This document shows positions 31,895 through 42,412 of a DNA stretch of 64,000 nucleotides, in pieces (the stretch's first letter is position 1; every line of letters begins with the position of its first letter). This DNA is from Mogibacterium sp. (GTDB lineage: Bacteria > Bacillota > Clostridia > Peptostreptococcales > Anaerovoracaceae). Both the position numbers and the translations under genes were made by a program. The stretch covers positions 1 through 64,000 of the forward strand of contig JAKSSP010000004.1 in assembly GCA_024403035.1 (NCBI GenBank). The letters are read 5' to 3'. The notes under the pieces were generated by a model, which worked only from the letters and a program-made list of their open reading frames with translations, ran no database searches and was not told where the DNA came from.

Positions 31895-31998
31895 TCAATA
31901 TAGTCATTATAACAGCAAATGACTATATTGATTTGTTTTTTGACTTTATTAATGATACTATTCAATTGTGTCATAGCGAACACAAATGACTGTATTGA
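31895..31998. promoter_or_regulatory. Operator array before the Fic gene
   Basis: TCAATATAGTCATT (31895-31908) and AATGACTATATTGA (31918-31931) are perfect 14-base inverted copies nine bases apart. A third copy, AATGACTGTATTGA (31985-31998), differs at one base and lies 22 bases before the fic start. Between them is TTGACT (31940-31945), a possible -35. The arrangement is that of binding sites for a dimeric regulator, plausibly the wHTH-bearing Fic protein itself. The first pair plus T-run (31932-31941) could alternatively terminate an incoming transcript. Confidence 0.7.
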
Positions 31999-32019
31999 AG
32001 CCTGAAAAGAGAGTCTTTA

Positions 32020-33075
32020 ATGAGAACACTGAACTATAAAACTGAATACCAGAAGTTGCTGATCCCGGAAATCGTGGGCTATCTTACACAGATTCATGAA
32101 CATAAAGGGCAGCAGAATCTGTTTGTAGAAGCACATGCAGATGAGCTTACCGAACTACTGGAGATTGCAAAGATTCAGAGTACAGAGGCATCCAACCGAA
32201 TCGAAGGAATCGTTACGACTGACGAAAGACTGAAAAAGCTTGTTATGGACAAGACGACTCCTAAGGGGCGTGGGGAGCGAGAAATTGCTGGATATCGTGA
32301 TGTGTTAAACACGATTCACGAGAACTATGACTTTATTCCTGTCACACCAGGAATGATTTTGCAGTTTCATCGAGACCTTTATAAATTCAGTAATAAAACG
32401 ATAGGAGGGAGTTTCAAGAGTTCCGATAATGTGATTAAAGAATCATTTACTGACGGAACAGAAAGAATTCGGTTCGAGCCGATTCCTGCATGGGAAACAT
32501 CGGTGGCGATGGATACCTTGTGCAACGTTTTTCAAGAAGCTTTGACAGATACAGACCTAGATCCACTCCTCCTAATTCCTATGTTTGTTCTTGACTTTCT
32601 TTGCATTCACCCGTTTGACGATGGCAATGGACGCATGAGCCGCCTGCTTACGCTTCTACTGCTATATCGCTCCGGATATGTCGTAGGAAAGTATATCAGC
32701 ATAGAAAGGCTGATTGCTGACAGCAAAGAAACCTACTATGAGGCACTCCAGGAAAGTTCGATGGGGTGGCACGAAAGAGAAAATGACTATATTCCTTTTG
32801 TCCGATATATGCTAGGAATTGTGATGGCGGCTTACAGAGAATTTGCATCCAGAGTGGACATCCTGATTACAAGAGGACTCTCAAAACCTGAACGAGTCAG
32901 AGAAATCATACGCAGCACAACGGGGAAGATCACAAAGGCGCAAATTATGAAAGAATGTCCGGATATCAGCCAGAAAACAGTCGAACGCGCATTGAAGGAA
33001 CTTCTGGATAGTAATGAAATTATAAAAATCGGCGGTGGCCGCTACACCTCATATACATGGAACTGGGAGAAGTAA
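32020..33075 (+). CDS. Fic-family protein with C-terminal winged helix
   Basis: A 351-residue class II Fic protein. The inhibitory helix motif SNRIEG (S-x-x-x-E-G) is at residues 58-63 and the catalytic loop HPFDDGNGRMSR at 197-208 is complete, so AMP transfer to a hydroxyl side chain is expected once inhibition is relieved. Residues 285-351 form a winged helix (ITKAQIMKECPDISQKTVERALKEL). It starts 22 bases after the third operator copy and ends three bases before hsdM, so it is the first gene of the restriction operon. The target protein is unknown. Confidence 0.95.
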   Translation: MRTLNYKTEYQKLLIPEIVGYLTQIHEHKGQQNLFVEAHADELTELLEIAKIQSTEASNRIEGIVTTDERLKKLVMDKTTPKGRGEREIAGYRDVLNTIHENYDFIPVTPGMILQFHRDLYKFSNKTIGGSFKSSDNVIKESFTDGTERIRFEPIPAWETSVAMDTLCNVFQEALTDTDLDPLLLIPMFVLDFLCIHPFDDGNGRMSRLLTLLLLYRSGYVVGKYISIERLIADSKETYYEALQESSMGWHERENDYIPFVRYMLGIVMAAYREFASRVDILITRGLSKPERVREIIRSTTGKITKAQIMKECPDISQKTVERALKELLDSNEIIKIGGGRYTSYTWNWEK

Positions 33076-33078
33076 AAG

Positions 33079-34581
33079 ATGATAACAGGTGAACTTAAGA
33101 ACAAAATTGATAATCTCTGGGAAATATTCTGGACGGGAGGACTTACAAATCCTCTGGACGTGATAGAGCAGATGACATATCTGATGTTCATCCATGATCT
33201 GGATGACTCAGATAATACACGTGCGAAGGAAGCCGCTATGCTTGGCCTTCCATATGAGAGCATATTCGCTAAAGAAGTACAGATAGGCGAACGGACCATT
33301 GATGGTAGCCAGCTCAAATGGAGCGTATTCCATGATTTTCCGGCAGCTAAGATGTACAGCACAGTACAGGAGTGGGTTTTCCCTTTCATAAAGGAACTTC
33401 ACGGTGACAAGGAAAGTGCTTATTCCAAGTATATGGGAGATGCCATATTCAAGGTGCCAACGCCACTGATGCTGGATAAAATCGTTACTGCTATGGATGG
33501 CATATATGAACAGATGGCTCAGATCAAGAATGCTGATGCTCGTGGTGATGTATACGAGTATCTGCTTTCAAAGATCGCCACAGCCGGCGTTAACGGACAA
33601 TTCCGCACACCAAGACATATTATCCGTATGATGGTTGATATGATGGAACCTAAAGCAAACGAGATAGTTTGCGACCCAGCGTGTGGTACTTCGGGCTTCC
33701 TTGTAGCAGTTAGCGACTATCTGAAAGAGAACCGCAAACAAGAAGTCTTCTTCAATAGGCAAAACAAAGAGCATTACATGAATCACATGTTCCATGGTTA
33801 CGATATGGACCGCACGATGCTGCGCATTGGAGCTATGAACATGATGACTCATGGAGTAGATAACCCGTTCATAGAGTACCGTGACAGTCTTTCGGATCAG
33901 AATCCGGATAGAGACAAATACACATTGATCCTGGCTAATCCACCATTCAAGGGCAGCCTTGATGCAGACATTATTTCACCTGATCTGCTGAAGGTATGTA
34001 AGACCAAGAAGACGGAGCTACTGTTCTTGGCGCTGTTCATACGCATGCTCAAGGTTGGAGGGCGCTGTGCGTGCATCGTTCCGGATGGAGTTCTCTTTGG
34101 ATCATCCACAGCACATAAGGCTATCCGAAAAGAATTGATTGAAGGTAATCGCCTTGAAGCTGTTATATCAATGCCTTCAGGCGTGTTTAAACCATATGCC
34201 GGAGTATCTACGGCTGTTCTGATATTCACTAAGACTGGACACGGAGGCACTGACAATGTTTGGTTCTACGACATGAAGGCAGATGGATTCAGTCTGGATG
34301 ACAAGCGCAGTGAAACAAAAGAAAATGATATTCCTGACATAATTTCGCGTTTCCATGCTCTGGATGATGAAAAGGATAGGAAGCGCACAGAGCAGAGCTT
34401 CTTCGTACCGAAAGAAGAAATCGTATCAAATGATTATGATCTTTCAATAAACAAGTACAAGGAAGTTGAGTATGTAGCGGTGGAGTATCCGCCGACTAGC
34501 GAAATCATGGCGAAGCTTGATGAGCTGGAGCTTGAAATCGGTAATGAAATGGAAGCACTCAGGAACCTTCTGGGATTGTAG
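33079..34581 (+). CDS. hsdM: Type I restriction-modification methyltransferase subunit
   Basis: A 500-residue HsdM. It has the N-terminal helical HsdM_N region, the SAM-binding motif DPACGTSG at residues 199-206 and the adenine-methylase catalytic motif NPPF at 287-290, so it makes N6-methyladenine. With HsdS it forms the methyltransferase and with HsdR the nuclease complex. It follows fic by three bases. A TM protein gene, not HsdS, follows 41 bases downstream. Confidence 0.97.
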   Translation: MITGELKNKIDNLWEIFWTGGLTNPLDVIEQMTYLMFIHDLDDSDNTRAKEAAMLGLPYESIFAKEVQIGERTIDGSQLKWSVFHDFPAAKMYSTVQEWVFPFIKELHGDKESAYSKYMGDAIFKVPTPLMLDKIVTAMDGIYEQMAQIKNADARGDVYEYLLSKIATAGVNGQFRTPRHIIRMMVDMMEPKANEIVCDPACGTSGFLVAVSDYLKENRKQEVFFNRQNKEHYMNHMFHGYDMDRTMLRIGAMNMMTHGVDNPFIEYRDSLSDQNPDRDKYTLILANPPFKGSLDADIISPDLLKVCKTKKTELLFLALFIRMLKVGGRCACIVPDGVLFGSSTAHKAIRKELIEGNRLEAVISMPSGVFKPYAGVSTAVLIFTKTGHGGTDNVWFYDMKADGFSLDDKRSETKENDIPDIISRFHALDDEKDRKRTEQSFFVPKEEIVSNDYDLSINKYKEVEYVAVEYPPTSEIMAKLDELELEIGNEMEALRNLLGL

Positions 34582-34622
34582 TAGAGGAAAGAAAAATTTG
34601 CTTGTAGAAGAGGAGATGCATA

Positions 34623-34961
34623 TTGGAAGCACCATTAAGTAAAAGAGAACGGGCCTTGTATAGAGAATTAAAGCAACAGTTTTTAGAGAATAAAAATCAA
34701 GAATTCGATTTACGGACATATCATAAATATGAAGAGTGGTTAGAATTACTCAAAGCCAAAGGAGTAATTTGGTTAATACGAGCTGATGGTGCTGTCCTAT
34801 GTGGCCTTGCCGAGTCATTCGATAACTTTGAAGATTGGATAAATGATATTGATAAAAAATCAAAACGCATGAACAGAAGAGAATGGATAATAGCCGTAAT
34901 AAGTGCAACCATTGGCGCTGTAATTGGCTTGATTCCATCTATTGTAAAGCTATTGTTTTAA
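34623..34961 (+). CDS. Small membrane-anchored protein between hsdM and hsdS
   Basis: The 112-residue protein starts with TTG after GAGGAG. Residues 1-85 are hydrophilic and mostly helical (KRERALYRELKQQFLENK, FDNFEDWINDIDKKSK), and residues 88-111 form one transmembrane helix (IIAVISATIGAVIGLIPSIV), giving a C-terminal tail anchor. I recognise no family. Its place inside an hsd operon, where normally hsdS follows hsdM directly, suggests either a function tied to the system or a moron-like insertion. Confidence 0.75.
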   Translation: MEAPLSKRERALYRELKQQFLENKNQEFDLRTYHKYEEWLELLKAKGVIWLIRADGAVLCGLAESFDNFEDWINDIDKKSKRMNRREWIIAVISATIGAVIGLIPSIVKLLF

Positions 34962-34985
34962 ATTCGGATTTGCAGGGATGAATTG

Positions 34986-36023
34986 ATGAAAACAATGTTG
35001 TTAGAAGATTGCTGCGAAATACTTGATTCTATGCGAGTACCAATTACCGCAGCAAACAGAGAAGAAGGCCCATATCCTTATTATGGAGCGAATGGAATCC
35101 AAGATCATGTTGCGGATTATATCTTCGATGATGAGCTTGTCTTGCTGGCCGAGGATGGTGGTAATTTCGGATCAAGGACCCGACCAATAGCATATCGTGT
35201 ATCTGGTAAGTGTTGGGTAAATAATCATGCCCATGTTCTAAAGCCAAAAGAAGGGCTTGATGTCGATTTCCTATGCTATTCGCTAATGTTTTATGACACA
35301 GATGGATTAGTAAATGGCGCGACAAGACAAAAGCTAACACAGGCAACTATGAGAAAGATGCTCATTCCAGATTTGCCTTTGGAACAACAGCTGGAGATTG
35401 TAAATCAGCTTAACAAGGTTATTGCCATAAGAGATTTACGACAGCAGGAAATTCAGAAGTTGGATGAACTCATCAAAGCCCGATTTGTCGAGATGTTTGG
35501 TGATCCAATAAGAAACACTCAGAATAGACCAACAACAGAATTTATTAATGTTGTGAAGATGCAAAGAGGGTTCGATTTACCCGTGCAGGACAGAAGACAA
35601 GATGGAGAGATTCCTGTATATGGTTCGAACGGAGCATTGGATCATCATAATGTTGCAAAGATACAAGGCGGTGGAGTAATCACGGGACGATCTGGAACTA
35701 TAGGTAAAGTTTTTTATACAGAGGGTGATTATTGGCCACTTAATACATCATTGTTTTCTGTTGATACACATGGAAATAACGTGGTTTATCTTGCTTATTT
35801 ACTGCAAATGTATGAGTTAACAAGATTTGTTGAAGGTACAGGGGTTCCGACGCTAAATAGAAATATGTTTCACAATAAGCAGATAATTGACGTTCCTATA
35901 GATGAGCAGAGAGGATTCGCCGACTTCGTCAAACAAGTCGACAAATCTAAAGTTGTCGTACAGAAGGCACTTGATGAAGCACAACTATTATTTGACAGCT
36001 TGATGCAGGAGTACTTCGGATAA
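34986..36023 (+). CDS. hsdS: Type I restriction-modification specificity subunit
   Basis: A 346-residue HsdS with two target-recognition domains: residues about 1-150 (YYGANGIQDHVADYIFD, then GATRQKLTQATMRKM) and 175-320 (EIPVYGSNGALDHHNVAK, TGRSGTIGKVFYTEGDYW, then VPTLNRNMF). Helical spacers between them (LNKVIAIRDLRQQEIQKLDELI) and at the end set the distance between half-sites. The recognition sequence cannot be read from the protein. It is slightly shorter than many HsdS. Start is ATG 34986, just after a TTG in frame. Confidence 0.95.
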   Translation: MKTMLLEDCCEILDSMRVPITAANREEGPYPYYGANGIQDHVADYIFDDELVLLAEDGGNFGSRTRPIAYRVSGKCWVNNHAHVLKPKEGLDVDFLCYSLMFYDTDGLVNGATRQKLTQATMRKMLIPDLPLEQQLEIVNQLNKVIAIRDLRQQEIQKLDELIKARFVEMFGDPIRNTQNRPTTEFINVVKMQRGFDLPVQDRRQDGEIPVYGSNGALDHHNVAKIQGGGVITGRSGTIGKVFYTEGDYWPLNTSLFSVDTHGNNVVYLAYLLQMYELTRFVEGTGVPTLNRNMFHNKQIIDVPIDEQRGFADFVKQVDKSKVVVQKALDEAQLLFDSLMQEYFG

Positions 36024-36090
36024 ATACATTTAATCATGTGAGTTACTATAGAAAACACAAAGCGATAGTCACACAGTAGGAGAGATCAGT

Positions 36091-39000
36091 ATGACTAACT
36101 TTGACATCTTTACAAAAGAACAGGACTTCACCACATTCGTGGAACCTGCAGTATCTGCTGAACGAATTTATCAGATCGATCCGGCAGCCTGTGTTTTGAA
36201 TTGCCGCAGAGCTATGGAAGCTGCTGTCAAGTGGATGTATTCCGTGGATGCAGAGCTGGTGATGCCTTATCAGGACAATCTCATCAGTTTGATAAATACT
36301 GATGAATTCCGGGATATCGTGGATGACAATTTGCTCCGAAGGATGGACTTCATCAGGAAAACTGGAAACATTGCAGCGCATGCTGGGAAAAGGATTTCAA
36401 AGGAGCAGGCTGCATTGTGTCTGGAAAACCTTTATATCTTCTTTGACTTTGTTGCATACTGCTATGCTGATGAATATCAGGAAGGAACCTTCGATCCTTC
36501 ACTGTTAGAGAAAGAACCTCCGGTAGCTGTGCCTACCATCAGTCCAGATGCAGAATTAAAGTTGGAACAACTGATAGCTGAGAATGCTGCTTTAAAGGAA
36601 GAACTGACTGCTCGGCGTGTCGAACAGCAGCAGACTTATGTCCCAAAGCCGCTCGATATCTCCGAGTACAAGACTCGTAAGCTATATATCGATGCCATGC
36701 TTGAAGATGCGGGCTGGATCGAGGGAAAGAACTGGATCAATGAGTATGAGATCTCGGGAATGCCTAACAAATCCGAAGTAGGCTTTGCGGATTATGTGCT
36801 GATGGGCGATGATGGGCGCATTCTGGCTGTAATCGAAGCTAAGCGCACCTGTGTCGATGTTGCCAAAGGGCGCCAACAGGCAAAGCTTTATGCAGATTTG
36901 ATTGAAAAGAAGCAAGGCCGTCGCCCGGTTGTATTCCTGACTAACGGTTTTGATACCCGTATTGTGGACAACCAGTATCCTGAACGAAAGGTCGCTGCCT
37001 TCTATTCCAAAAGGGATCTTGAGAAGCTCTTCAATCTTCATAGCATGCGCAGCAGTCTTAAATATATCATGGTGGATAAGCAGATTGCCGGTCGCTATTA
37101 CCAGGAAGCGGCAATCAAGGCTGTGTGTGACAGCTTCGGACAAAAGAACAGACGCAAGGCGCTATTGGTCATGGCCACCGGTTCCGGTAAGACAAGAACT
37201 GTAATTGCCTTGGTGAAAGTATTACTGGAGCAGGGATGGATCAAGAATGTCCTGTTCCTGGCGGACCGCAATTCTCTTGTTACACAGGCAAAGCGCAACT
37301 TCGTAAATCTGCTTCCGGATTTATCAGTCACTAATCTCTGTGAGGAGAAGGATAATTATACTGCTCACGGAGTTTTCTCCACATACCAAACCATGATGAA
37401 CTGTATCGACTCAGTCATGGATGATGAGGGTAAACTGTTTTCCTGTGGACATTTCGACCTGGTGATATGCGATGAAGCTCACCGGTCTATCTATAATAAA
37501 TACCGTGATATCTTCAACTATTTCGATGCTCCTCTGGTCGGCCTAACCGCAACACCGAAGGACGAGATCGATAAAAATACATATTCCATATTTGAGCTGG
37601 AAAGCGGGGTGCCGACTTACGGCTATGAGCTTGCACAGGCAGTGCAGGATGGATATCTGGTGGATTTCTTGTCTGTGGAGACAACGCTGAAGTTCATTCA
37701 GCAGGGCATCGTTTATGATGATCTGTCCGACGAGGATAAAGATATTTATGAAGACACCTTTAAAGATGAAAATGGTGAGCTGCCGGAGAGCATCGCTTCG
37801 ACTGCTCTAAACGAATGGATCTTCAATGAAGATACGATTCGAGAAGTGCTACACATTCTGATGACGCACGGCCTCAAGATTGATTACGGGAACAAAATTG
37901 GCAAGACTATCATCTTTGCCAAGAACCATAACCACGCAGAGAAGATCCTGGAGGTGTTCGGAAAAGAATATCCGCATCTGGACGGTTATGCAAAGGTCAT
38001 CGATAACTATATGACTTACGCCCAGAGCGCTATTGATGAGTTCTCTGATCCGAAGAAGATGCCGCAGATCGCTATATCAGTAGACATGCTCGATACCGGT
38101 ATCGACGTACCGGAAGTTCTGAACCTTGTATTCTTCAAAAAGGTCATGAGCAAGGCTAAGTTCTGGCAGATGATCGGACGCGGAACACGTCTTTGCCCGG
38201 GATTGATCGACGGTGTGGATAAGGACAAATTCTACATCTTTGATTTCTGCGGTAACTTCGAGTTCTTCCGCATGAATAAGGGCAAGCCAACTGCAAATAT
38301 GATTGCCTTGCAGGGGGCTATATTCGGTCTGCAGTTTGAGATCACATATAAACTTCAGGACCTGCAGTATCAGACGGAAAGACTGATTGCCTACCGTAAA
38401 GCACTTGTAGAGCATATGACAGAGAAGGTTCAGGAGCTTAATCGTGAGAACTTCGCGGTTCGGCAGCATTTGAAATATGTTGACTTATATGCCAACAAAG
38501 ACAACTATCAGGCCCTGACTTATGAGGATACTCTTTTGGTTAGGGAAGAGCTGGCTCCTTTGATTGAGCCTGAGGATGATGATGCGAAAGCACTGCGATT
38601 CGATGCTTTGATGTATGGAATCGAACTTGCTTATCTTGCCGGGAAAACATATAGCCGGGCAAGAAATGATCTTCTGAAAAAGGTATCCGCTGTGGCAAGC
38701 GTTGCCAACATTCCGGAAATCATGATGCAGGCAGAACTGATCGATAAGATCCTGCATACTGACTATTTGGACAACGCAGGCATCAATGAATTTGAGCATA
38801 TCCGTGAGAGATTGCGAGACCTGATGAAGTATATCCCGGCCACTAAGATCATCTATGATACAGATTTCGATGATGAGATTCTCTCGATTGATTGGAATGA
38901 ATCTGAACTGGATAGCGATGACCTGAAGAACTATAAAGCAAAAGCTGAATACTATGTACGCCAGCATCAGGACGATGCTGTAATTGCAAAGTTAAAGAGC

Positions 39001-39387
39001 AACGTGCCGCTGACAAGTGCTGACATAAGGGACCTGGAAGAGATCCTGTGGAGCAAGGTCGGTACAAGGGAAGAGTACCAGGCCGAGTATGGCGAGAAAC
39101 CTCTTGGCGAATTCGTGAGGGAGATCGTTGGGCTCGATATGAATGCTGCCAAAGAAGCCTTTGCAGAGTATCTGGATGAAACACAGTTGGACAGCCGCCA
39201 GATATACTTTGTAAATCAGATCGTGGAATACATAGTTCATAACGGAATGATGAAGGACCTGTCAGTACTGCAGGAAACACCATTCACAGATCAAGGAAGC
39301 ATCGTAGAAGTCTTCACAGATCAAAAAATATGGATGGGTATACGAAGTGTAATAGAGCAGGTCAATGCGAACGCATTGGTAGCGTGA
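36091..39387 (+). CDS. hsdR: Type I restriction endonuclease subunit R
   Basis: A 1098-residue HsdR of the EcoKI-like group. An N-terminal DUF4145-like domain (about residues 20-120) is followed by a coiled segment and the PD-(D/E)XK nuclease GFADYVLMGDDGRILAVIEAK (from residue 231). The SF2 translocase has Walker A MATGSGKT (361-368) and DEAH (461-464), and motif VI-like MIGRGTRLCPG further on. The C-terminal region is the HsdR coupling domain. It cuts unmodified DNA after translocation. It ends the hsd operon; 268 bases without a gene follow, with only a weak GCGAC/GTCGC hairpin near 39577. Confidence 0.97.
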   Translation: MTNFDIFTKEQDFTTFVEPAVSAERIYQIDPAACVLNCRRAMEAAVKWMYSVDAELVMPYQDNLISLINTDEFRDIVDDNLLRRMDFIRKTGNIAAHAGKRISKEQAALCLENLYIFFDFVAYCYADEYQEGTFDPSLLEKEPPVAVPTISPDAELKLEQLIAENAALKEELTARRVEQQQTYVPKPLDISEYKTRKLYIDAMLEDAGWIEGKNWINEYEISGMPNKSEVGFADYVLMGDDGRILAVIEAKRTCVDVAKGRQQAKLYADLIEKKQGRRPVVFLTNGFDTRIVDNQYPERKVAAFYSKRDLEKLFNLHSMRSSLKYIMVDKQIAGRYYQEAAIKAVCDSFGQKNRRKALLVMATGSGKTRTVIALVKVLLEQGWIKNVLFLADRNSLVTQAKRNFVNLLPDLSVTNLCEEKDNYTAHGVFSTYQTMMNCIDSVMDDEGKLFSCGHFDLVICDEAHRSIYNKYRDIFNYFDAPLVGLTATPKDEIDKNTYSIFELESGVPTYGYELAQAVQDGYLVDFLSVETTLKFIQQGIVYDDLSDEDKDIYEDTFKDENGELPESIASTALNEWIFNEDTIREVLHILMTHGLKIDYGNKIGKTIIFAKNHNHAEKILEVFGKEYPHLDGYAKVIDNYMTYAQSAIDEFSDPKKMPQIAISVDMLDTGIDVPEVLNLVFFKKVMSKAKFWQMIGRGTRLCPGLIDGVDKDKFYIFDFCGNFEFFRMNKGKPTANMIALQGAIFGLQFEITYKLQDLQYQTERLIAYRKALVEHMTEKVQELNRENFAVRQHLKYVDLYANKDNYQALTYEDTLLVREELAPLIEPEDDDAKALRFDALMYGIELAYLAGKTYSRARNDLLKKVSAVASVANIPEIMMQAELIDKILHTDYLDNAGINEFEHIRERLRDLMKYIPATKIIYDTDFDDEILSIDWNESELDSDDLKNYKAKAEYYVRQHQDDAVIAKLKSNVPLTSADIRDLEEILWSKVGTREEYQAEYGEKPLGEFVREIVGLDMNAAKEAFAEYLDETQLDSRQIYFVNQIVEYIVHNGMMKDLSVLQETPFTDQGSIVEVFTDQKIWMGIRSVIEQVNANALVA

Positions 39388-39655
39388 GATGTAGGTGTTT
39401 CGAAAACAAAAGACGATCCAAATATTCAAATAGAGGGATGATTTAAGAAGTATCTATAGAATCATAGGGTGATAAGAAATGAATGGAAATGATTTAATAC
39501 AGCTTTTATGTCAGATAGAATAACTGTATGGGAATCGTTAATTACACAGTGATGATATTTCGTGACCAGATAGCGACAGAAGAGTCGCGTTTTAATGACA
39601 CATTAGAAATTGTATGCTCAAACAATTCAAAATGTAGGCATATAAGAAAAATACA

Positions 39656-40006
39656 ATGGGCAATATGAAACAGGATACAATCGATAGGATTAGAAGATTT
39701 ACTTCTGATAGAGAGTGGGAGCAATACCATACACCTTCAAATCTCGCCAAGAGCATTTCAATTGAGGCGAACGAGTTGCTGGAGTGTTTTCAGTGGAGCG
39801 ATACGAACTTTGACATCGATCATGTGAAAGAAGAATTGGCCGATGTGCTGGTATATTGCCGTAACATGCTTGATGAGCTGGGGTTGGATGAAGATGAGAT
39901 TATCAACAATAAAATGGATAAGAATGAAGCAAAGTACCCTATCGAGCTATTCATCGGAAGTGCAGCAAAGTATACAGAGCTGAAGCATAAGGACATAAAT
40001 GAATAA
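39656..40006 (+). CDS. MazG-like nucleotide pyrophosphohydrolase
   Basis: The 116-residue protein belongs to the MazG/dCTPase (RS21-C6-like) all-alpha pyrophosphohydrolases. NLAKSISIEANELLECFQW gives the E-x-x-E and VKEELADVLVYCRNM the E-x-x-D metal-binding pairs. Such enzymes remove non-canonical or host-depleting nucleoside triphosphates. Its last 8 bases overlap the nuclease-helicase gene, so the two are coupled. Start is ATG 39656 or 39665; neither has a strong ribosome binding site. Confidence 0.9.
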   Translation: MGNMKQDTIDRIRRFTSDREWEQYHTPSNLAKSISIEANELLECFQWSDTNFDIDHVKEELADVLVYCRNMLDELGLDEDEIINNKMDKNEAKYPIELFIGSAAKYTELKHKDINE

Positions 40007-42146
40007 CATAAGATCTAATCCTCGTTGCTTATACAACAACTCCTTTTCAGGCTTCATTATCGATCCGGAGATGTCAATCTTAGGCATGCTCTGTGAGCGC
40101 TACCATGGGGCTTCTCTTACTACGGCAAGAGAATCTTGGAAGGCTGAGATCGACATAATGAAGTCGACGGTTTTTAGCTATGAGGATGATCGTGGACGTA
40201 TTATCTTTGAATACGATATTCCACGTCTGGGCAAAAGAATAGATGTGGTTTTGCTGTATAAAGGCATTATATTCTGTATTGAGTTTAAGGTCGGAGAAGC
40301 CAATATCCTTGAGGCAGATGTGGACCAGGTTCTTGACTATGCATTGGATCTAAAAAATTTCCATAAATTCAGTCAAAATAACTTGATCGTTCCAATTCTT
40401 GTTGCTACTAAGTACAAGTCCTGTTCCTCGGTTGTACAAATGTCGGTTTATGATGATAGGGTCGTGAACCCTTTAGTAACTGGCGAAGAGCATTTATTCA
40501 GCTTGATCGATGCTGTGCTTAAGAAATTCCCTAACGAGCCGGATATTGATACCAATTGGATTATCAGCCCTTATGCTCCTACCCCAACAATTATTGAAGC
40601 AGCAAGGTCTCTGTACGAAAATCACTCTGTTGAAGATATAACTAGGCATGAAGCTGACAAAGTATCCACCGATAGGACGATTGCGTACATCCTAAAGGTT
40701 ATAAAAGAAAGTAAGGAGCAACAGAAAAAAAGCATTTGCTTTGTTACTGGAGTTCCTGGCGCTGGGAAAACATTGGTGGGACTTGATGTTGCTGTTAAAC
40801 AAACATATCAAGGTCATGATGATCCTGTTGAAGATGAAGGCGCAGTTTACCTTTCAGGAAATGGCCCACTCGTCGCCGTATTAACAGAAGCACTTGCACA
40901 AGACAACTACAAAAAGTGTCGTGAAAGAAAAGAGAAAAAGAAAATAACGGATTCACGGAGGGAAGTAAGCAAGTCGATCCAAATCATCCATCGCTACCGT
41001 GATATTATGCTGGCCAAGATCAAGAATCCTGTTGAAAATGGCATTCTTGAAATTGATCCTGAAAAAGCGATAAGAATGGAACGGGCGGGCTTTGGAGAAG
41101 TTGAGCATGTTGCCATATTTGATGAAGCCCAGCGCTCGTGGACTCATAAGAGGCTTTCCGATTATCTCAAGAGAGGCGGAACATATGGTAACAAGCTAAA
41201 GGTTCCTAATTTCCCAATGTCAGAAGCAGCATTCCTTATTTGGTCGCTCGATCAGAGAGAGGACTGGGCAACAATAGTATGTCTTGTTGGCGGAGGACAG
41301 GAGATAAATACCGGAGAGGCTGGTATTTCTGAGTGGATCAAGGCGGTGAACGAGCAGTTTAGCCATTGGGAAGTGCATATCTCGCCTAAGCTGACTGAAG
41401 CAGAATATGCTGAAGGAAAAGTCAATGAACTTCTAGAAGACAATCATAATGTCAAGTATTCTGAGGATTTACATCTGGGAGTTTCGCTTCGTTCATATCG
41501 AGCTGAGAAGGTGTCAGCTTTTGTGCATTCTCTATTAACATTTGATGACAATGCTTCGAAAATTTATGATGAGATCAAAGATAGATATCCAATTGTTTTG
41601 ACAAGGGATATGGATAAGGCGCGCAGGTGGCTTCACGAGAAGGTGAGAGGAACAGAACGCACTGGAGTCTTGGTGACAAAAGAAGCAGCAAGATTCAAAC
41701 CATTAGCGATACATATCCTGCCTTCCGATGTTGAGAATGCTGTCCACTGGTTCCTAGAGGATAAAGCTGATACAAGATCTTCAAATTATCTTGAAGATGC
41801 TGCCACTGAGATTCAGGTTCAGGGATTAGAACTTGATTATACTTGTGTTCTGTGGGATGCAGACATGAGGTGTGAAAACGGTGAATGGCACTATTATTCG
41901 TTTAATGGTAATACAAAGTGGAATGAGCAGAAGGGAAACACTGAAAGCAACCAAGAAAAGATAAAGTATATGCTGAATGCTTATCGTGTTTTACTCACTC
42001 GAGCTAGGGCGGGTATGATCATATGTGTACCTGAGGGCAACCCGAACAAGACACCAAGCGGTTTCTGGGAAGATAGTACGCGTCTGCCTGAGTATTATGA
42101 TGGCACTTATAAGTATCTTAAGAGCATAGGAATTGAAGAAATATGA
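39999..42146 (+). CDS. DUF2075-type helicase with N-terminal nuclease fold
   Basis: The 715-residue protein has an N-terminal PD-(D/E)XK-like module, D82 and E95-F-K97 (in [17 protein letters not shown]), and a DUF2075 SF1-like ATPase: Walker [10 protein letters not shown] at residues 250-258, Walker [12 protein letters not shown], then [14 protein letters not shown] and the C-terminal block [14 protein letters not shown] and [12 protein letters not shown]. This places it with DNA/RNA helicases that occur in defence regions. It overlaps the MazG-like gene by 8 bases and DUF1653 by 4 bases. It likely acts on invading nucleic acid together with its neighbours; that is inference. Confidence 0.9.
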   Translation: MNNIRSNPRCLYNNSFSGFIIDPEMSILGMLCERYHGASLTTARESWKAEIDIMKSTVFSYEDDRGRIIFEYDIPRLGKRIDVVLLYKGIIFCIEFKVGEANILEADVDQVLDYALDLKNFHKFSQNNLIVPILVATKYKSCSSVVQMSVYDDRVVNPLVTGEEHLFSLIDAVLKKFPNEPDIDTNWIISPYAPTPTIIEAARSLYENHSVEDITRHEADKVSTDRTIAYILKVIKESKEQQKKSICFVTGVPGAGKTLVGLDVAVKQTYQGHDDPVEDEGAVYLSGNGPLVAVLTEALAQDNYKKCRERKEKKKITDSRREVSKSIQIIHRYRDIMLAKIKNPVENGILEIDPEKAIRMERAGFGEVEHVAIFDEAQRSWTHKRLSDYLKRGGTYGNKLKVPNFPMSEAAFLIWSLDQREDWATIVCLVGGGQEINTGEAGISEWIKAVNEQFSHWEVHISPKLTEAEYAEGKVNELLEDNHNVKYSEDLHLGVSLRSYRAEKVSAFVHSLLTFDDNASKIYDEIKDRYPIVLTRDMDKARRWLHEKVRGTERTGVLVTKEAARFKPLAIHILPSDVENAVHWFLEDKADTRSSNYLEDAATEIQVQGLELDYTCVLWDADMRCENGEWHYYSFNGNTKWNEQKGNTESNQEKIKYMLNAYRVLLTRARAGMIICVPEGNPNKTPSGFWEDSTRLPEYYDGTYKYLKSIGIEEI

Positions 42147-42412
42147 CAAACAGATTCAAACCAGGCGACATCGTCCAGCATTTCAAGCGCGAATTGCTGA
42201 CTGAAGAAGAACGTGCAGGCAAAATGTACCTTTATGAAATTATTGGTGTTGCGATCCACAGCGAGACTCGCGAACCGATGATGGTGTATAGGCCGTTATA
42301 TGATGACGGCGGTATGTATGTGCGTCCGCTTGAGATGTTTCTGAGTGAAGTGGATCATGATAAGTATCCGGAAGTAAAGCAAAAGTATAGATTTGAAGAG
42401 GTAAAAGAATGA
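42143..42412 (+). CDS. DUF1653 protein
   Basis: An 89-residue protein with the DUF1653 pattern: [34 protein letters not shown] and [14 protein letters not shown]. The fold is small and beta-rich, and the family's function is unknown. It carries an insertion of about ten residues (LTEEERAGK) in the first turn compared with the usual form. ATGA overlaps join it to both neighbours, so it belongs to the same translation unit as the nuclease-helicase. Confidence 0.9.
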   Translation: MTNRFKPGDIVQHFKRELLTEEERAGKMYLYEIIGVAIHSETREPMMVYRPLYDDGGMYVRPLEMFLSEVDHDKYPEVKQKYRFEEVKE

